A DNA stretch of 64,000 nt from Gammaproteobacteria bacterium (GTDB lineage Bacteria > Pseudomonadota > Gammaproteobacteria > Steroidobacterales > Foliamicaceae), in the NCBI GenBank assembly GCA_009844425.1, contig VYBN01000034.1, positions 1 through 64,000 on the forward strand, read 5' to 3'. The notes beneath the pieces are model-generated. The model was not told where the DNA came from and did no database searches. It was given only the letters and a program-made list of their open reading frames with translations. Of the stretch, positions 27,966 to 39,095 are shown piece after piece. Both the position numbers and the translations under genes were made by a program. Positions within the stretch are counted from its first letter, which is position 1. Each line of letters begins with the position of its first letter.

Positions 27966-28206
27966 CTTCCGCATGGAAGTCGCCTGGGGACAAGGCCGGT
28001 CCTGTTTGTGGATGATTTGTTGAATTGTCGTTCACCCACATTCCGCCCACAGGCGCCGCTACCGCAAGCACACCCATGCATCCACACCGATATGGAAATT
28101 AAGCTATTGATTTATAACACCTTTCTGGATATTCACACATATCCACCCACATCGTTATCATCATCGTCTATATATATATATATGAGATGGTGATAAAGGA
28201 GGACTC
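27966..28206. other. Candidate chromosomal origin of replication (oriC)
   Basis: The dnaA-dnaN intergenic region is strikingly AT-rich against its surroundings. It contains several near matches to the DnaA box TTATNCACA: TCATCCACA on the minus strand (28007-28015), GCATCCACA (28078-28086), ATATTCACA (28129-28137) and ATATCCACC (28139-28147). AT-rich stretches (about 28091-28130 and the TA run 28169-28183) could serve as unwinding elements. The position between dnaA and dnaN is a known origin site in Pseudomonas-type chromosomes. No box is a perfect consensus match. The end of the region also carries the strong dnaN ribosome-binding site (AAAGGAGG). Confidence 0.7.
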
Positions 28207-29337
28207 ATGAAACTCAGCATTCCGCAAGAGGGCCTGCACAGTCTTTTGCAATCGGTCACGAGTGCGGCACAAAGCCAGGCGGACACCATGGCAATTCTTC
28301 GCAATGCGCTGCTGGATGCGGCTGACGGGTTTCTGACCGCCACCTGCACGAACCTGGAGCTGACGCTGGTGGCGCGAGCGCAGTTGATCGACATCGCCGC
28401 GGAAGGCTCGGTAACCGTGCCGGCGAAGCTGCTGCAGGGAGTAAGCGCGTCCCTTCGCGGCGGCAGCAATATCGAACTCGAGCTGGACGGAAACCAGCTG
28501 TCCGTCAAGTGCGGACGCTATTCGGGCACGCTGGAGACCTTGCCTCCCGAGGATTTTCCGCGGCTGGACCCGGGAAACGATGTCGACGGAGTCACGATGA
28601 AGTCCGCCGTGCTCGCGAAGATGCTGTCGGAGACCCACTTCGCCATGGCGCAATCCGATCCACGGTATTACCTCAATGGCATGCTGATCGAAATCTCGGA
28701 AGACGGATTGCGGCTGGTGGCAACCGACGGCCATCGCCTGTCGTGCTCGGAAACGTCTGAATGCAAGGGATCCGGTGATTCCGACCCGAGCAAGGGAATC
28801 GTCCCGCGCAACAGCATCAACGCATTGCGGCCGCTGCTGGCGTTCAGCGACGACGTGGAGCTGGCGATTGGAGACAACCAGGTTCGATTCAGCCTGGGCG
28901 ACCGGCACATGACTTCAAAGCTCATTGAGGGCCGGTACCCGGAATACCGGCGCGTTATTCCCGAGCGGCAGGAGAAACCCGTCGTGGCCAATCGCGAAAC
29001 GCTGGAATCGGCGCTGAGCCGGGTGGCGCTGGTGGCGCGCGAGAGCCGCGGGGTAAGGGATCAGCGCATACCGCTGGTGTCGGTGCTGGTCAAGGAGAAC
29101 ATTGTGGGCATCAGCACCGAGGGAGGCCAGGGCGCACAGGCGCAGGACGAGATCGAGGCCAGCTACCACGGCCCCGAGATCAAGGTGGGCTTCAACGCCA
29201 TTTACCTGACGGACGTGCTGAGATCCCTGCAATCCGATGAGGTTGAGATTCATGTGCGCGACGGAAACAGCAGCGTGCTCGTCTGTGCGCCCGACGGAGA
29301 GGCCGTGCAGCACATCGTCATGCCCATGCGCCTGTAG
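28207..29337 (+). CDS. dnaN: DNA polymerase III sliding clamp (beta subunit)
   Basis: 376 residues, about ten more than E. coli DnaN, with the three-fold clamp layout. It starts MKLSIPQEGLHSLLQSV and has LVATDGHRLS in the middle domain. The C-terminus IVMPMRL is the canonical clamp ending. The clamp tethers polymerase III to DNA. A near-ideal AAAGGAGG site lies upstream of the ATG. First gene after the putative origin. Confidence 0.97.
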   Translation: MKLSIPQEGLHSLLQSVTSAAQSQADTMAILRNALLDAADGFLTATCTNLELTLVARAQLIDIAAEGSVTVPAKLLQGVSASLRGGSNIELELDGNQLSVKCGRYSGTLETLPPEDFPRLDPGNDVDGVTMKSAVLAKMLSETHFAMAQSDPRYYLNGMLIEISEDGLRLVATDGHRLSCSETSECKGSGDSDPSKGIVPRNSINALRPLLAFSDDVELAIGDNQVRFSLGDRHMTSKLIEGRYPEYRRVIPERQEKPVVANRETLESALSRVALVARESRGVRDQRIPLVSVLVKENIVGISTEGGQGAQAQDEIEASYHGPEIKVGFNAIYLTDVLRSLQSDEVEIHVRDGNSSVLVCAPDGEAVQHIVMPMRL

Positions 29338-29342
29338 CGCGA

Positions 29343-29471
29343 ATGAACGAAACTCAGCGTCTGGCGCGCTTGGTGCGCCGCCTGATTGTTGCGGCGCTGT
29401 GGCTGTTTGTCGGCGTTCCGGTGCTTTTGTGGGTGGTGTTTTTCATGGGGAGTTGCGCGGCGGCGGTTTAG
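29343..29471 (+). CDS. Small single-pass membrane protein ORF (42 aa) between dnaN and recF
   Basis: An ATG 5 nt after the dnaN stop opens a 42-residue frame (start MNETQRLARLVRRL, end SCAAAV). A basic amphipathic N-terminus is followed by one strongly hydrophobic segment (IVAALWLFVGVPVLLWVVFF), as in small inner-membrane proteins. It ends 18 nt before the recF start, so it fits the dnaN-recF gap exactly. There is no convincing ribosome-binding site and I recognise no family. Translation could be coupled to dnaN termination. Confidence 0.4.
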   Translation: MNETQRLARLVRRLIVAALWLFVGVPVLLWVVFFMGSCAAAV

Positions 29472-29489
29472 CGACCTGACGCGACGGCC

Positions 29490-30551
29490 GTGGCGCAGTT
29501 GACAGAACTTCGGGCGCGCAACCTGCGAGCCCTGGAAGACATCGACCTGGCCCCCGACGGGCGGGCCAACCTCGTCATGGGACATAACGGCGCCGGCAAG
29601 ACAACCCTGCTGGAGGCAATCTACCTGTTGTCGCGGGGCCGGTCATTCCGGGGCAGCGACCTGCGGCAACTCGTTGCACACGGGAAGCCGGAGGCTGAAA
29701 TAAGCGGCACCGTGGCCGTGGGCAAGATCGGACGGCGAATTGGCCTGACGATTGAGGGACGGAGCGCGCGGGCCCGGCTGGATGGTGCGGACGGTGCCCG
29801 GCGTCCGGAAATCGCCCGGCTGCTGCCCGTGCTGAACCTGGACGCGAGGCTCATGGATCTCGTGGACCGCGGCCCCGAGCGGCGCCGGCTGCTGCTGAAC
29901 TGGGTCACGTTTCACGTGGAACCCGGGTTTAACGCCGCCTGGAGGCGGTTTCGGCGCGCGTTGAGACAGCGGAACGCCAGTCTCAGGCAAGGCGCCCGAG
30001 CAAACGCCATAGCGGCCTGGGACGGCGAGTTTTGCAGGGCGGCGCTGGAAATGGAGGCGGTGCGGAAGGCAGTGGCGGAGCGGCTGAAGCCGCGATTTGC
30101 GAAGATCGCGGCCAGGCTTACCGGAACGCCGGCGGATTGGGACTACCATCCGGGCTGGCCGAGGGAAGATTCTCTGGAGGAAATCCTCAGGGCGGGCCTG
30201 GACGGGGACCGCAAGCAGGGAAACACCCGCTTCGGCCCGCAGCGGGCCGACCTGGTTCTGCGTCTGGGGTCCAGGCGGGCCCGGTACATTGCGTCGCGCG
30301 GACAACAGAAGCTGTTGGCCTCGTCACTGATGCTGGCGGCGGCGGAAGTGCTTGAAACGGAGGGCGCCAACAGGCCGGTTCTGCTGGTTGACGAGCCGTT
30401 GTCCGAGCTGGATGCGGACCATGGGCAGGAATTGCTGAAAGCGTTTGTCGAACGGGGCGCCCAGCTGTTCATCGCGGCGGTCGAAACGGCTCCATACCGG
30501 CGTTGGATGGAAGCGCGGGAAATTCGCCTGAAAGAGGGCGCGCTGGTATAA
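29490..30551 (+). CDS. recF: DNA replication and repair protein RecF
   Basis: 353 residues from a GTG start. Walker A MGHNGAGKTTLLEAIYLLSRGRSF, signature motif ASRGQQKLLASSLMLAAAE and Walker B VLLVDEPLSELD identify this SMC-like ATPase. With RecOR it loads RecA at gaps on SSB-coated DNA. Length matches the family. A parS-like sequence lies inside the gene at 29908-29923. Confidence 0.95.
   Translation: MAQLTELRARNLRALEDIDLAPDGRANLVMGHNGAGKTTLLEAIYLLSRGRSFRGSDLRQLVAHGKPEAEISGTVAVGKIGRRIGLTIEGRSARARLDGADGARRPEIARLLPVLNLDARLMDLVDRGPERRRLLLNWVTFHVEPGFNAAWRRFRRALRQRNASLRQGARANAIAAWDGEFCRAALEMEAVRKAVAERLKPRFAKIAARLTGTPADWDYHPGWPREDSLEEILRAGLDGDRKQGNTRFGPQRADLVLRLGSRRARYIASRGQQKLLASSLMLAAAEVLETEGANRPVLLVDEPLSELDADHGQELLKAFVERGAQLFIAAVETAPYRRWMEAREIRLKEGALV
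29908..29923. promoter_or_regulatory. Degenerate parS-like site inside recF
   Basis: CGTTTCACGTGGAACC matches the ParB-binding consensus TGTTTCACGTGAAACA at 13 of 16 positions, with the central TTTCACGTG intact. It is 1.6 kb from the better site in gyrB and could be a secondary ParB site. Confidence 0.4.
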
Positions 30552-30682
30552 TTTCACACGTGCCGAGTGTCGACTCCCGCCCGCTTGTGCAGGGCGATTC
30601 CTACACTGCCATCGGCCGCTTTGCGGCCCACGGCTACAGGATCGACGCTTATTCCGCGGAACGCGCCGATGCCGGGCTCTGA

Positions 30683-33274
<2,592 letters not shown>

Positions 33275-33310
33275 CGACCTTTAAATCCTCTATATTCTTT
33301 TATATACTAG

Positions 33311-34036
33311 CTATATTCCCTTATCTGATCTTATCTGTCTTACTTCTGATTCGATCCAGCCCTTCGCTTCCTCGGTAATTTTGCGGGCCCCGGCGCCGGT
33401 GGTGGCCAGGGGGCGCCCGATAACGATGCGTATCGCGCCGGGTTGCTTGGTTGCGGTGCGCCGGGGCCAATGGTCGCCTGCGTTATGGGCCACCGGAACC
33501 ACGGGACAACCGGCGGCCGAAGCGATCATGGCGCCGCCGGGCGCGTAATGACCCACCTCTCCCGGGGCCACCCGGGTTCCTTCGGGAAACACGATGACCC
33601 ACAGGCCCTCGTCCCTGATTCGCGCCCGGCCCTGGCGAACGACCGAGCGAATGCCCTTCGCACCCCTGGCCCGATCGACGCCGATGGCGCGCATGCTCGC
33701 CAGCCCCCAGCCGAAAATCGGCACGAACATAAGTTCCCGCTTCAGCATCCAGGTCTGGCGGGGAAACAGCAGCGTCTGAACGATCGTGTCGAAAGCCGAC
33801 GAGTGTTTCATCAGTACGACGCACGGGCCGGCCGGCAGGTTTTCCCGTCCGCTTGCCTCCCAGGAAACGCCGCACAGGACCCGCAGCAACCACAGGTTCG
33901 CAAGGGCCCAGCAACGCACCGCGAAGAAGTAGCGTACTCGGTGGGGCAGCGGCCACAGAACGACCGCCCACAGGCTGCCGGCAACGGTATTGGCGACCAG
34001 CAGTGCGGTGAACAGCAGGCCTGAAAGCCGTTTCAT
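33311..34036 (-). CDS. plsC: 1-acyl-glycerol-3-phosphate acyltransferase (PlsC family)
   Basis: 241 residues from ATG 34036. An N-terminal hydrophobic helix (LLFTALLVANTVAGSLWAVVL) anchors the protein to the inner membrane. KHSSAFDT gives the HX4D catalytic motif and VIVFPEGTRVAPGE the FPEGTR substrate motif. It acylates lysophosphatidate or a related lyso-lipid; the Pseudomonas gene in this position (PA0005) is a lysophosphatidic-acid acyltransferase. The start overlaps the gmhB stop by 4 nt (ATGA). It converges on gyrB with only 36 AT-rich bases between them. Confidence 0.92.
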   Translation of the reverse strand: MKRLSGLLFTALLVANTVAGSLWAVVLWPLPHRVRYFFAVRCWALANLWLLRVLCGVSWEASGRENLPAGPCVVLMKHSSAFDTIVQTLLFPRQTWMLKRELMFVPIFGWGLASMRAIGVDRARGAKGIRSVVRQGRARIRDEGLWVIVFPEGTRVAPGEVGHYAPGGAMIASAAGCPVVPVAHNAGDHWPRRTATKQPGAIRIVIGRPLATTGAGARKITEEAKGWIESEVRQIRSDKGI

Positions 34037-34581
34037 TCCACGGACCGAAGGAGCCACGCGGCGAATTCCGCCAGGTCGTCGAATACCGGAACGGCGCTTC
34101 CCGGAGGCAGCTGCTGCTCGGTGGCCGCCCCGAAGCCTGTGCGCACCAGCGCCGGGCGGGTCCCGGCCGCGGAGGCGGCTTCAAGGTCGCGCATCGAATC
34201 TCCCACCATGTACTCGCCGGCGACCGGCAGCCCCACGTCGGCCTCGATCCGTTCCAGCAGGCCCGGGAGCGGCTTGCGGCAGCGGCAGCGGTCGGCCGGC
34301 GTGTGCGGGCAATGAAATATTCCGGCCAGCCCGCCGCCCGCCTCGCAAACCGCGGCTTCCATCCGGGCGTGAATGGCTTCGAGTTCGCCGGCGGTCAGGT
34401 ATCCCCGGCCGACGCCCGATTGGTTGGTGGCCACGGCCACGGCAAGTCCCGCACGACAAAGGCTGGCGATCGCTTCAAGGCTGCCCGGCAGCGGACGCCA
34501 TTGGTCGACCGTGCGTATGTAGTCCAGGCGCTCTTCGTTGATCACCCCGTCGCGGTCGAGAATTACCAGACGGTGACGCAT
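34033..34581 (-). CDS. gmhB: D-glycero-beta-D-manno-heptose-1,7-bisphosphate 7-phosphatase
   Basis: 182 residues of HAD phosphatase. LDRDGVINEE is the nucleophile motif, VATNQSGVGRGY the family signature, and CPHTPADRCRCRKP supplies the Cys/His zinc site characteristic of GmhB. YMVGDSMRDLEAA is the last HAD motif. It dephosphorylates heptose-1,7-bisphosphate for the LPS inner core, so the cell makes heptose-containing LPS. Position between glyS and plsC follows the Pseudomonas order. Confidence 0.93.
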   Translation of the reverse strand: MRHRLVILDRDGVINEERLDYIRTVDQWRPLPGSLEAIASLCRAGLAVAVATNQSGVGRGYLTAGELEAIHARMEAAVCEAGGGLAGIFHCPHTPADRCRCRKPLPGLLERIEADVGLPVAGEYMVGDSMRDLEAASAAGTRPALVRTGFGAATEQQLPPGSAVPVFDDLAEFAAWLLRSVE

Positions 34582-34593
34582 CGGGACACGGCG

Positions 34594-36702
34594 CTAACTT
34601 CGGCCGGGAAGATGCGAGAAATCGGCGAGCTGCAGCAGTGTCTCGCGGATGCCGGCCAGCAGGGCAAGACGGTTGGCCCTCAATGCATTGTCCTCGCTCA
34701 TCACCATTACCTCGTCGAAGAAGGCTGCCAGCGGTCCCCGCAATGAGGCCAGCAGTTCCAGCGCCCCGGCGTAATCGAAGTCGTCCAGCCGCTGCCGGTA
34801 CTGAGGCAGCAGCAGCAGGAACGAAGCACGCAGCCTCTGTTCTTCCGGTTCGCGCAGCAGCGAGGCGTCGACGCGACCGGAGCCGGCGCCGGAAGCGGAG
34901 CGAAGGATATTCGCGATCCGCTTGTTGGCGGACGCAAGGTCGGCGGCCGCCGGCTTTGCAAGAAACGCCTGCAGCGCCAGCAGGCGGCGGTGGAAATCCA
35001 GCGGCGAGGCTGGTGACCGGGCCCGAACCGCCGCAAACAGTTCGGCGCTTACTTCGACGGTGTCGGCCTCGGGGTGCAATCCATCGAGATACCAGGCCCG
35101 CAGACGCTCCATGACGAAGCCATAGAGTTCATCGACCAGACCCTTGGGGTCCTCGCTCCCGGCCGGCTGCAGGGCCAGTGCTTCGCCGAGCCGCGCCGGC
35201 AGGTTCAGGTCGATCCCACCCTCGATGCAGATACGAAGCGTCGCCAGCGCGGCGCGCCGCAGACCGAAAGGATCGCTTGCACCCTTCGGCCGCCGGTCGA
35301 TAGCGAAAAGCCCGGCCAGCATGTCCAGCCGGTCGGCCAGCGCCAGCGCCCTCCCGCCCGGGCTGACCGGAATGGCATCGCGGGCATGGCGCGGCGCGTA
35401 ATGTTCGCCCACGGCGCGGCATATGTCCTCTTCTTCGCCGTCGTGACGGGCGTAGCGCTCGCCCATGACACCCTGCAGGCCGGGAAACTCGCCCACCAGC
35501 CCGGTCAGAAGGTCCGCCTTGCACAACAGCGCCGCCCGTCGGGCAGTGGCGACTTCGGCGCCGGTATCGGCGGCCAGCTCCGCCGCCAGCTTCACCAGCC
35601 TCCCGGTCCGGTCGCCCAGCGAACCCAGGCCTTGCTGGTAGCGGACCCTGTCCAGGCCCTCGATCCGCCCGGCCAGCGGTTCGGAGCAGTCTCGTTCGAA
35701 AAAGAAATCGGCGTCCTTCAGGCGTGCCCGGACCACGCGCTCCGCGCCCGCGCTGACCGCCGCGGGATCGCGGCTCTCCAGATTGCTGATGAGCACGAAG
35801 CCCGCCGCCAATGCGCCGGAATCGCCGCGCACGGGAAAGAAGCGCAAGTGCTCCTGCAGGGAAGCCACGATCACTTCGTCGGGGAGATTCAGGAAGCGCT
35901 CCTCGAAACGGCCGGTCAGGGCCACCGGCCATTCCACCAGGCCGGCGATTTCGTCCAGCAGTTCCGCGCTGCTCACCAGCGCCCCGCCGAGCCGGGCGGC
36001 TTCTTTCTCGGCCAGGCGCACTATCGCATCCCGGCGCTGCGCGAAGCCTGCGATCACCTTGCCCTGGTCGCGCAGCACGGCGGCGTAGTCAGTCGCCGAT
36101 GGCAGGCTCAGCCGCTTTGGCCCCATGAAGCGATGGCCGCTGCTGCGCCGGCCGCTGCGCCGGCCGAGCAGCCGGCCCGGAACGACTCGCTTGCCGTGCA
36201 GCATGACGACCCAGTGCACCGGCCGCACGAACTCTTCGTCTCCGGACCCCCAGCGCATGGCCCTGCCCACCGGCAGCCGTTTCAGGGCGCCCGCGGCGAT
36301 CCCGGGCAGCAGCGACGCGACCGGCTCGCCGGCCCGGCGCCCGCGATACAAGAGCCACTCGCCCTTGTCGGTGCGCAGGGTATCGAGGTCCGCCGGGCGG
36401 CAGCCGCAGGATTCGGCAAAGCCCTTTGCGGCCCGGCTCCAGCCTCCGCCGGGGTCGCGCGCCGCGGTCAGCGGCGGCCCACGCTTCTCCACGACCCGCG
36501 ACGGTTGGCGCGCCGCAAGCTCCCGCGCGACGACCGCCAGCCTGCGCGGCGTGGCGAACGAATCCACCCTATCGAACTCGAGACCCGACTCCTCCAGGCC
36601 CTTTCGAAATTCGCTGCGCAAGGCCCTGTCCAGCCCGCGCAGGGCCTTCGGCGGCAGTTCCTCTACGCCAATCTCCAGCAGAAAGTCGAACCGCGCGGGC
36701 AC
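34594..36702 (-). CDS. glyS: Glycyl-tRNA synthetase beta subunit
   Basis: 702 residues beginning PARFDFLLEIGVEELPPKAL, the diagnostic N-terminus of bacterial GlyS. It also has the R-x-F-ATPRRLAV segment and a long helical C-terminus containing an HD-like DRLDMLAGLFAI region and an anticodon-binding domain. It forms the alpha2beta2 enzyme with GlyQ, encoded 6 nt upstream. Full length. Confidence 0.96.
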   Translation of the reverse strand: MPARFDFLLEIGVEELPPKALRGLDRALRSEFRKGLEESGLEFDRVDSFATPRRLAVVARELAARQPSRVVEKRGPPLTAARDPGGGWSRAAKGFAESCGCRPADLDTLRTDKGEWLLYRGRRAGEPVASLLPGIAAGALKRLPVGRAMRWGSGDEEFVRPVHWVVMLHGKRVVPGRLLGRRSGRRSSGHRFMGPKRLSLPSATDYAAVLRDQGKVIAGFAQRRDAIVRLAEKEAARLGGALVSSAELLDEIAGLVEWPVALTGRFEERFLNLPDEVIVASLQEHLRFFPVRGDSGALAAGFVLISNLESRDPAAVSAGAERVVRARLKDADFFFERDCSEPLAGRIEGLDRVRYQQGLGSLGDRTGRLVKLAAELAADTGAEVATARRAALLCKADLLTGLVGEFPGLQGVMGERYARHDGEEEDICRAVGEHYAPRHARDAIPVSPGGRALALADRLDMLAGLFAIDRRPKGASDPFGLRRAALATLRICIEGGIDLNLPARLGEALALQPAGSEDPKGLVDELYGFVMERLRAWYLDGLHPEADTVEVSAELFAAVRARSPASPLDFHRRLLALQAFLAKPAAADLASANKRIANILRSASGAGSGRVDASLLREPEEQRLRASFLLLLPQYRQRLDDFDYAGALELLASLRGPLAAFFDEVMVMSEDNALRANRLALLAGIRETLLQLADFSHLPGRS

Positions 36703-36708
36703 GGCCGC

Positions 36709-37620
36709 CTACTCTCCGGTCTCAAGCAGGGGGAAGCCCATCGCTTCCCGCGATTCGACGTAGCCTTGCGCAACCGCGCCGGCCATTTCCCGCACCCTCA
36801 GGATGTAGCGCTGCCGCTCGCTCGTGGATATGGCGCGTCGCGCGTCGAGAAGATTGAAGGTGTGCGAAGCCTCCAGCACCTTTTCGTAGGCGGCGAGTGG
36901 AAGCCGCTCGGCGGTCAGCCGCGCGCACTCGCGCTCGCAGCTCTCGAAGCGCCCGAAGAGCAGGTCGATATCGGCCAGTTCGAAATTGAACTTCGACATC
37001 TCCACTTCGTTCTGGTGATAGACGTCCCGGTACAGCACTTTCCGCCCACGGGCCGACCACAGGAGGTCGAAGACGCTGTCCACGCCCTGCAGATACATGG
37101 CCAGGCGCTCCAGTCCATAGGTGATCTCGCCGGTGACCGGCCGGCAGTCCAGTCCGCCGGCCTGCTGGAAATAGGTGAACTGCGTGACCTCCATGCCGTT
37201 CAGCCAGACTTCCCAGCCCAGCCCCCAGGCGCCCAGCGTCGGCGATTCCCAGTTGTCCTCCACGAAGCGTACGTCGTCGGTCTTAAGGTCGATGCCCAGC
37301 TGGCTCAACGATTCGAGGTACCAGTCCTGAAACTTCTCGGGTGACGGCTTCATGATCACCTGATATTGGTAGTAGTGCTGCAGCCGGAACGGATTGTCTC
37401 CGTATCGGCCGTCGGTCGGCCGCCGGCTGGGCTGCACGTAGGCGCTGTTCCAGGGCTCCGGCCCGAGCGCCCGAAGGAAGGTGGCCGGGTGGAATGTGCC
37501 GGCGCCCACCGGCTGGTCGAGCGGCTGCATGATGACGCAGCCGCGTCGGGCCCAGTACGCCTCCAGCTTCTGGATCAGCGTCTGGAAGTCTAGTGGCGTG
37601 TCCCGCTTGCGCCCCGCCAC
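36709..37620 (-). CDS. glyQ: Glycyl-tRNA synthetase alpha subunit
   Basis: 303 residues. [58 protein letters not shown] and the class II motif region [19 protein letters not shown] are nearly invariant in GlyQ. Catalyses glycine activation. Starts one nucleotide before the stop of the upstream thiolase gene, so the two are probably cotranscribed although unrelated in function. Confidence 0.97.
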   Translation of the reverse strand: MAGRKRDTPLDFQTLIQKLEAYWARRGCVIMQPLDQPVGAGTFHPATFLRALGPEPWNSAYVQPSRRPTDGRYGDNPFRLQHYYQYQVIMKPSPEKFQDWYLESLSQLGIDLKTDDVRFVEDNWESPTLGAWGLGWEVWLNGMEVTQFTYFQQAGGLDCRPVTGEITYGLERLAMYLQGVDSVFDLLWSARGRKVLYRDVYHQNEVEMSKFNFELADIDLLFGRFESCERECARLTAERLPLAAYEKVLEASHTFNLLDARRAISTSERQRYILRVREMAGAVAQGYVESREAMGFPLLETGE

Positions 37621-37621
37621 G

Positions 37622-38818
37622 CTAATCGTTTCGCCCGAAAACCGCCACGCTCACGACGCAGCGGGCCGGTTCGCCACCCAGGTTATGGGTCAGGCCCAGG
37701 GTGGGCGACGGCAGTTGCCGGTCGCCGGCGCGGCCCAGAAGTTGCAGATAAACCTCGTAGGCCATGCGCAGTCCCGATGCGCCGATCGGGTGCCCGAAGC
37801 ACTTGAGCCCCCCGTCGATCTGGCACGGAGTGGCGCCGTCGCGATCGAAGGCGCCGTCGAGGACGGCCCGCCAACCCTGGCCCTCTTCGGCGAAGCCCAG
37901 ATCTTCCATCGTGACCAGTTCGGTAATCGAAAAACAGTCGTGGACCTCCATGAGGTCGATCTCGTCGGGGGCGCTGCGCACGCCGGCTTCCTCCAGCGCC
38001 CGCTGTCCGGCCAGGCGGCCGCAGTGGATGTAGCTACCGTTCCATCCTCCGTGGCCCGCCTCCGAGCCATTGCTCACCGCAAGCTGCAGGGCCTTGACCG
38101 TGACGATCTCGGTCTTGCCCAGTTCGCGGGCGATTTCGGGGCGCGTGACGATCGCGCAGGCGGCTCCGTCGCTGACACCGCAGCAATCGAACAGTCCCAG
38201 CGGCTCCGCCACCATGGGGGCGCCGATGATGGTGTCGAGATCGACCGCCCGGCGCAGGTGCGCCTTGGGATTGATGGCGCCGTTCTTGTGGCTCTTCCAG
38301 GACACGTGCGCCATCGCGCGCTTCAGGTCCTCGCCCTTGACCCGGTGCTCGGCCCGGTAGGCCGAGGCCAGTTGGGCGAAGGACCCGGGCGAGCTGGTGT
38401 TGGGGCGCCATTGCTCGGTAAAGGCGCCAGGCGTGCCGACCGGCAGGCCGCCGTAGCCGGTGTCCTTGAGTTTTTCCACACCCAGGGCCAGGGCGATGTC
38501 GCAGGCTCCCGCGGCAACCGCGTAAACCGCGCCCCGCAGCGCCTCGGTGCCCGTGGCGCACATGTTTTCCACCCGGGTGACCGGAATATTCTTCAGTCTC
38601 AGGGCGTTGGCCAGCGGCAGGGCCGACTTGCCCACGCTGGCGTCGTCGAAATAGCAACCGAACCAGGCGGCGTCCAGGTCACCCGCCTCCACGCCGGCGT
38701 CCGCCGAGGCCTCCCGGAACGCTTCCAGCATCAGGTCCTCGGCGTCGCACTCCCAGCGCTCGCCGAAACGCGAGCAGCCCATGCCCACGATCGCCACCTT
38801 GTCGCATATGCCCGTCAT
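37622..38818 (-). CDS. Thiolase (SCP-x / acetyl-CoA acetyltransferase-like)
   Basis: 398 residues from ATG 38818 ([20 protein letters not shown]). The nucleophile Cys is in [12 protein letters not shown] (~89), a His in [11 protein letters not shown] (~300) and another in FGHPIGASG (~350), so the catalytic set looks complete. The second-Cys region is [10 protein letters not shown]. In archaeal and some bacterial gene sets, thiolases of this type form complexes with an HMG-CoA-synthase-like subunit and a DUF35 protein; exactly those domains are encoded 275 nt upstream. It condenses or cleaves acyl-CoA thioesters, substrate unknown. The frame extends into the adjacent repeat (to 38887) but those codons are repeat DNA. 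Confidence 0.88.
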   Translation of the reverse strand: MTGICDKVAIVGMGCSRFGERWECDAEDLMLEAFREASADAGVEAGDLDAAWFGCYFDDASVGKSALPLANALRLKNIPVTRVENMCATGTEALRGAVYAVAAGACDIALALGVEKLKDTGYGGLPVGTPGAFTEQWRPNTSSPGSFAQLASAYRAEHRVKGEDLKRAMAHVSWKSHKNGAINPKAHLRRAVDLDTIIGAPMVAEPLGLFDCCGVSDGAACAIVTRPEIARELGKTEIVTVKALQLAVSNGSEAGHGGWNGSYIHCGRLAGQRALEEAGVRSAPDEIDLMEVHDCFSITELVTMEDLGFAEEGQGWRAVLDGAFDRDGATPCQIDGGLKCFGHPIGASGLRMAYEVYLQLLGRAGDRQLPSPTLGLTHNLGGEPARCVVSVAVFGRND

Positions 38819-38831
38819 GAAGCGCTCTCCC

Positions 38832-39095
38832 AGTGCCGTGTCAAGCCCATATTGTCGCATCAGCGCGTCTCCCCTGGTTCGTGGCAAGGCGCGTCCCGCC
38901 GGGAATGGCGCCTCCCATTGCCCAGGGGCGCAACGCCGCCACGGGCCAGGGGAGACGCGCCCTCCGGGAGCGTGCGTAGCGCGCCCCAGCGGCGTTGCAG
39001 CCCTTGGAAATACAGGCAGTATTCCCTGCGGACTGCGCCTTGCAGGGCCACGCTACGCCCGCTCTGATGCGACAATATGGGCTTGACACGGCACT
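38832..39095. mobile_element. 264-bp MITE-like element with 32-bp perfect terminal inverted repeats
   Basis: 38832-38863 and 39064-39095 are perfect 32-nt inverted copies. Inside, GCGCGTCTCCCCTGG (38863-38877) pairs with 38946-38960 over 15 bp, and GCGTAGCG (38974-38981) with CGCTACGC (39051-39058). There is no coding capacity of its own. It fills the gap between the thiolase and the HMG-CoA-synthase-like gene; its right end overlaps the latter's stop codon and its left end lies 13 nt from the thiolase ATG. I saw no target-site duplication and no transposase in the window. Non-autonomous element is the best reading. Confidence 0.8.

Noticed and set aside
28169..28183. TA dinucleotide run read as a tandem repeat or phase-variable tract
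   Set aside because: Short and located in the origin candidate just before the dnaN start; better explained as AT-rich unwinding or promoter DNA.
35074..37344. 756-codon plus-strand frame opposite glyS/glyQ
   Set aside because: It mirrors two full-length essential genes with clear motifs and has no domain of its own.
38832..38863. TTGACA inside the element end as an outward promoter for the thiolase gene
   Set aside because: The -10 position 17 nt downstream reads TTCATG and overlaps the start codon, leaving no room for a leader.
38841..39089. Two short frames, one per strand, across the 264-bp element
   Set aside because: Both arise because the inverted ends encode the same residues in each direction; they lack start signals and any family resemblance.
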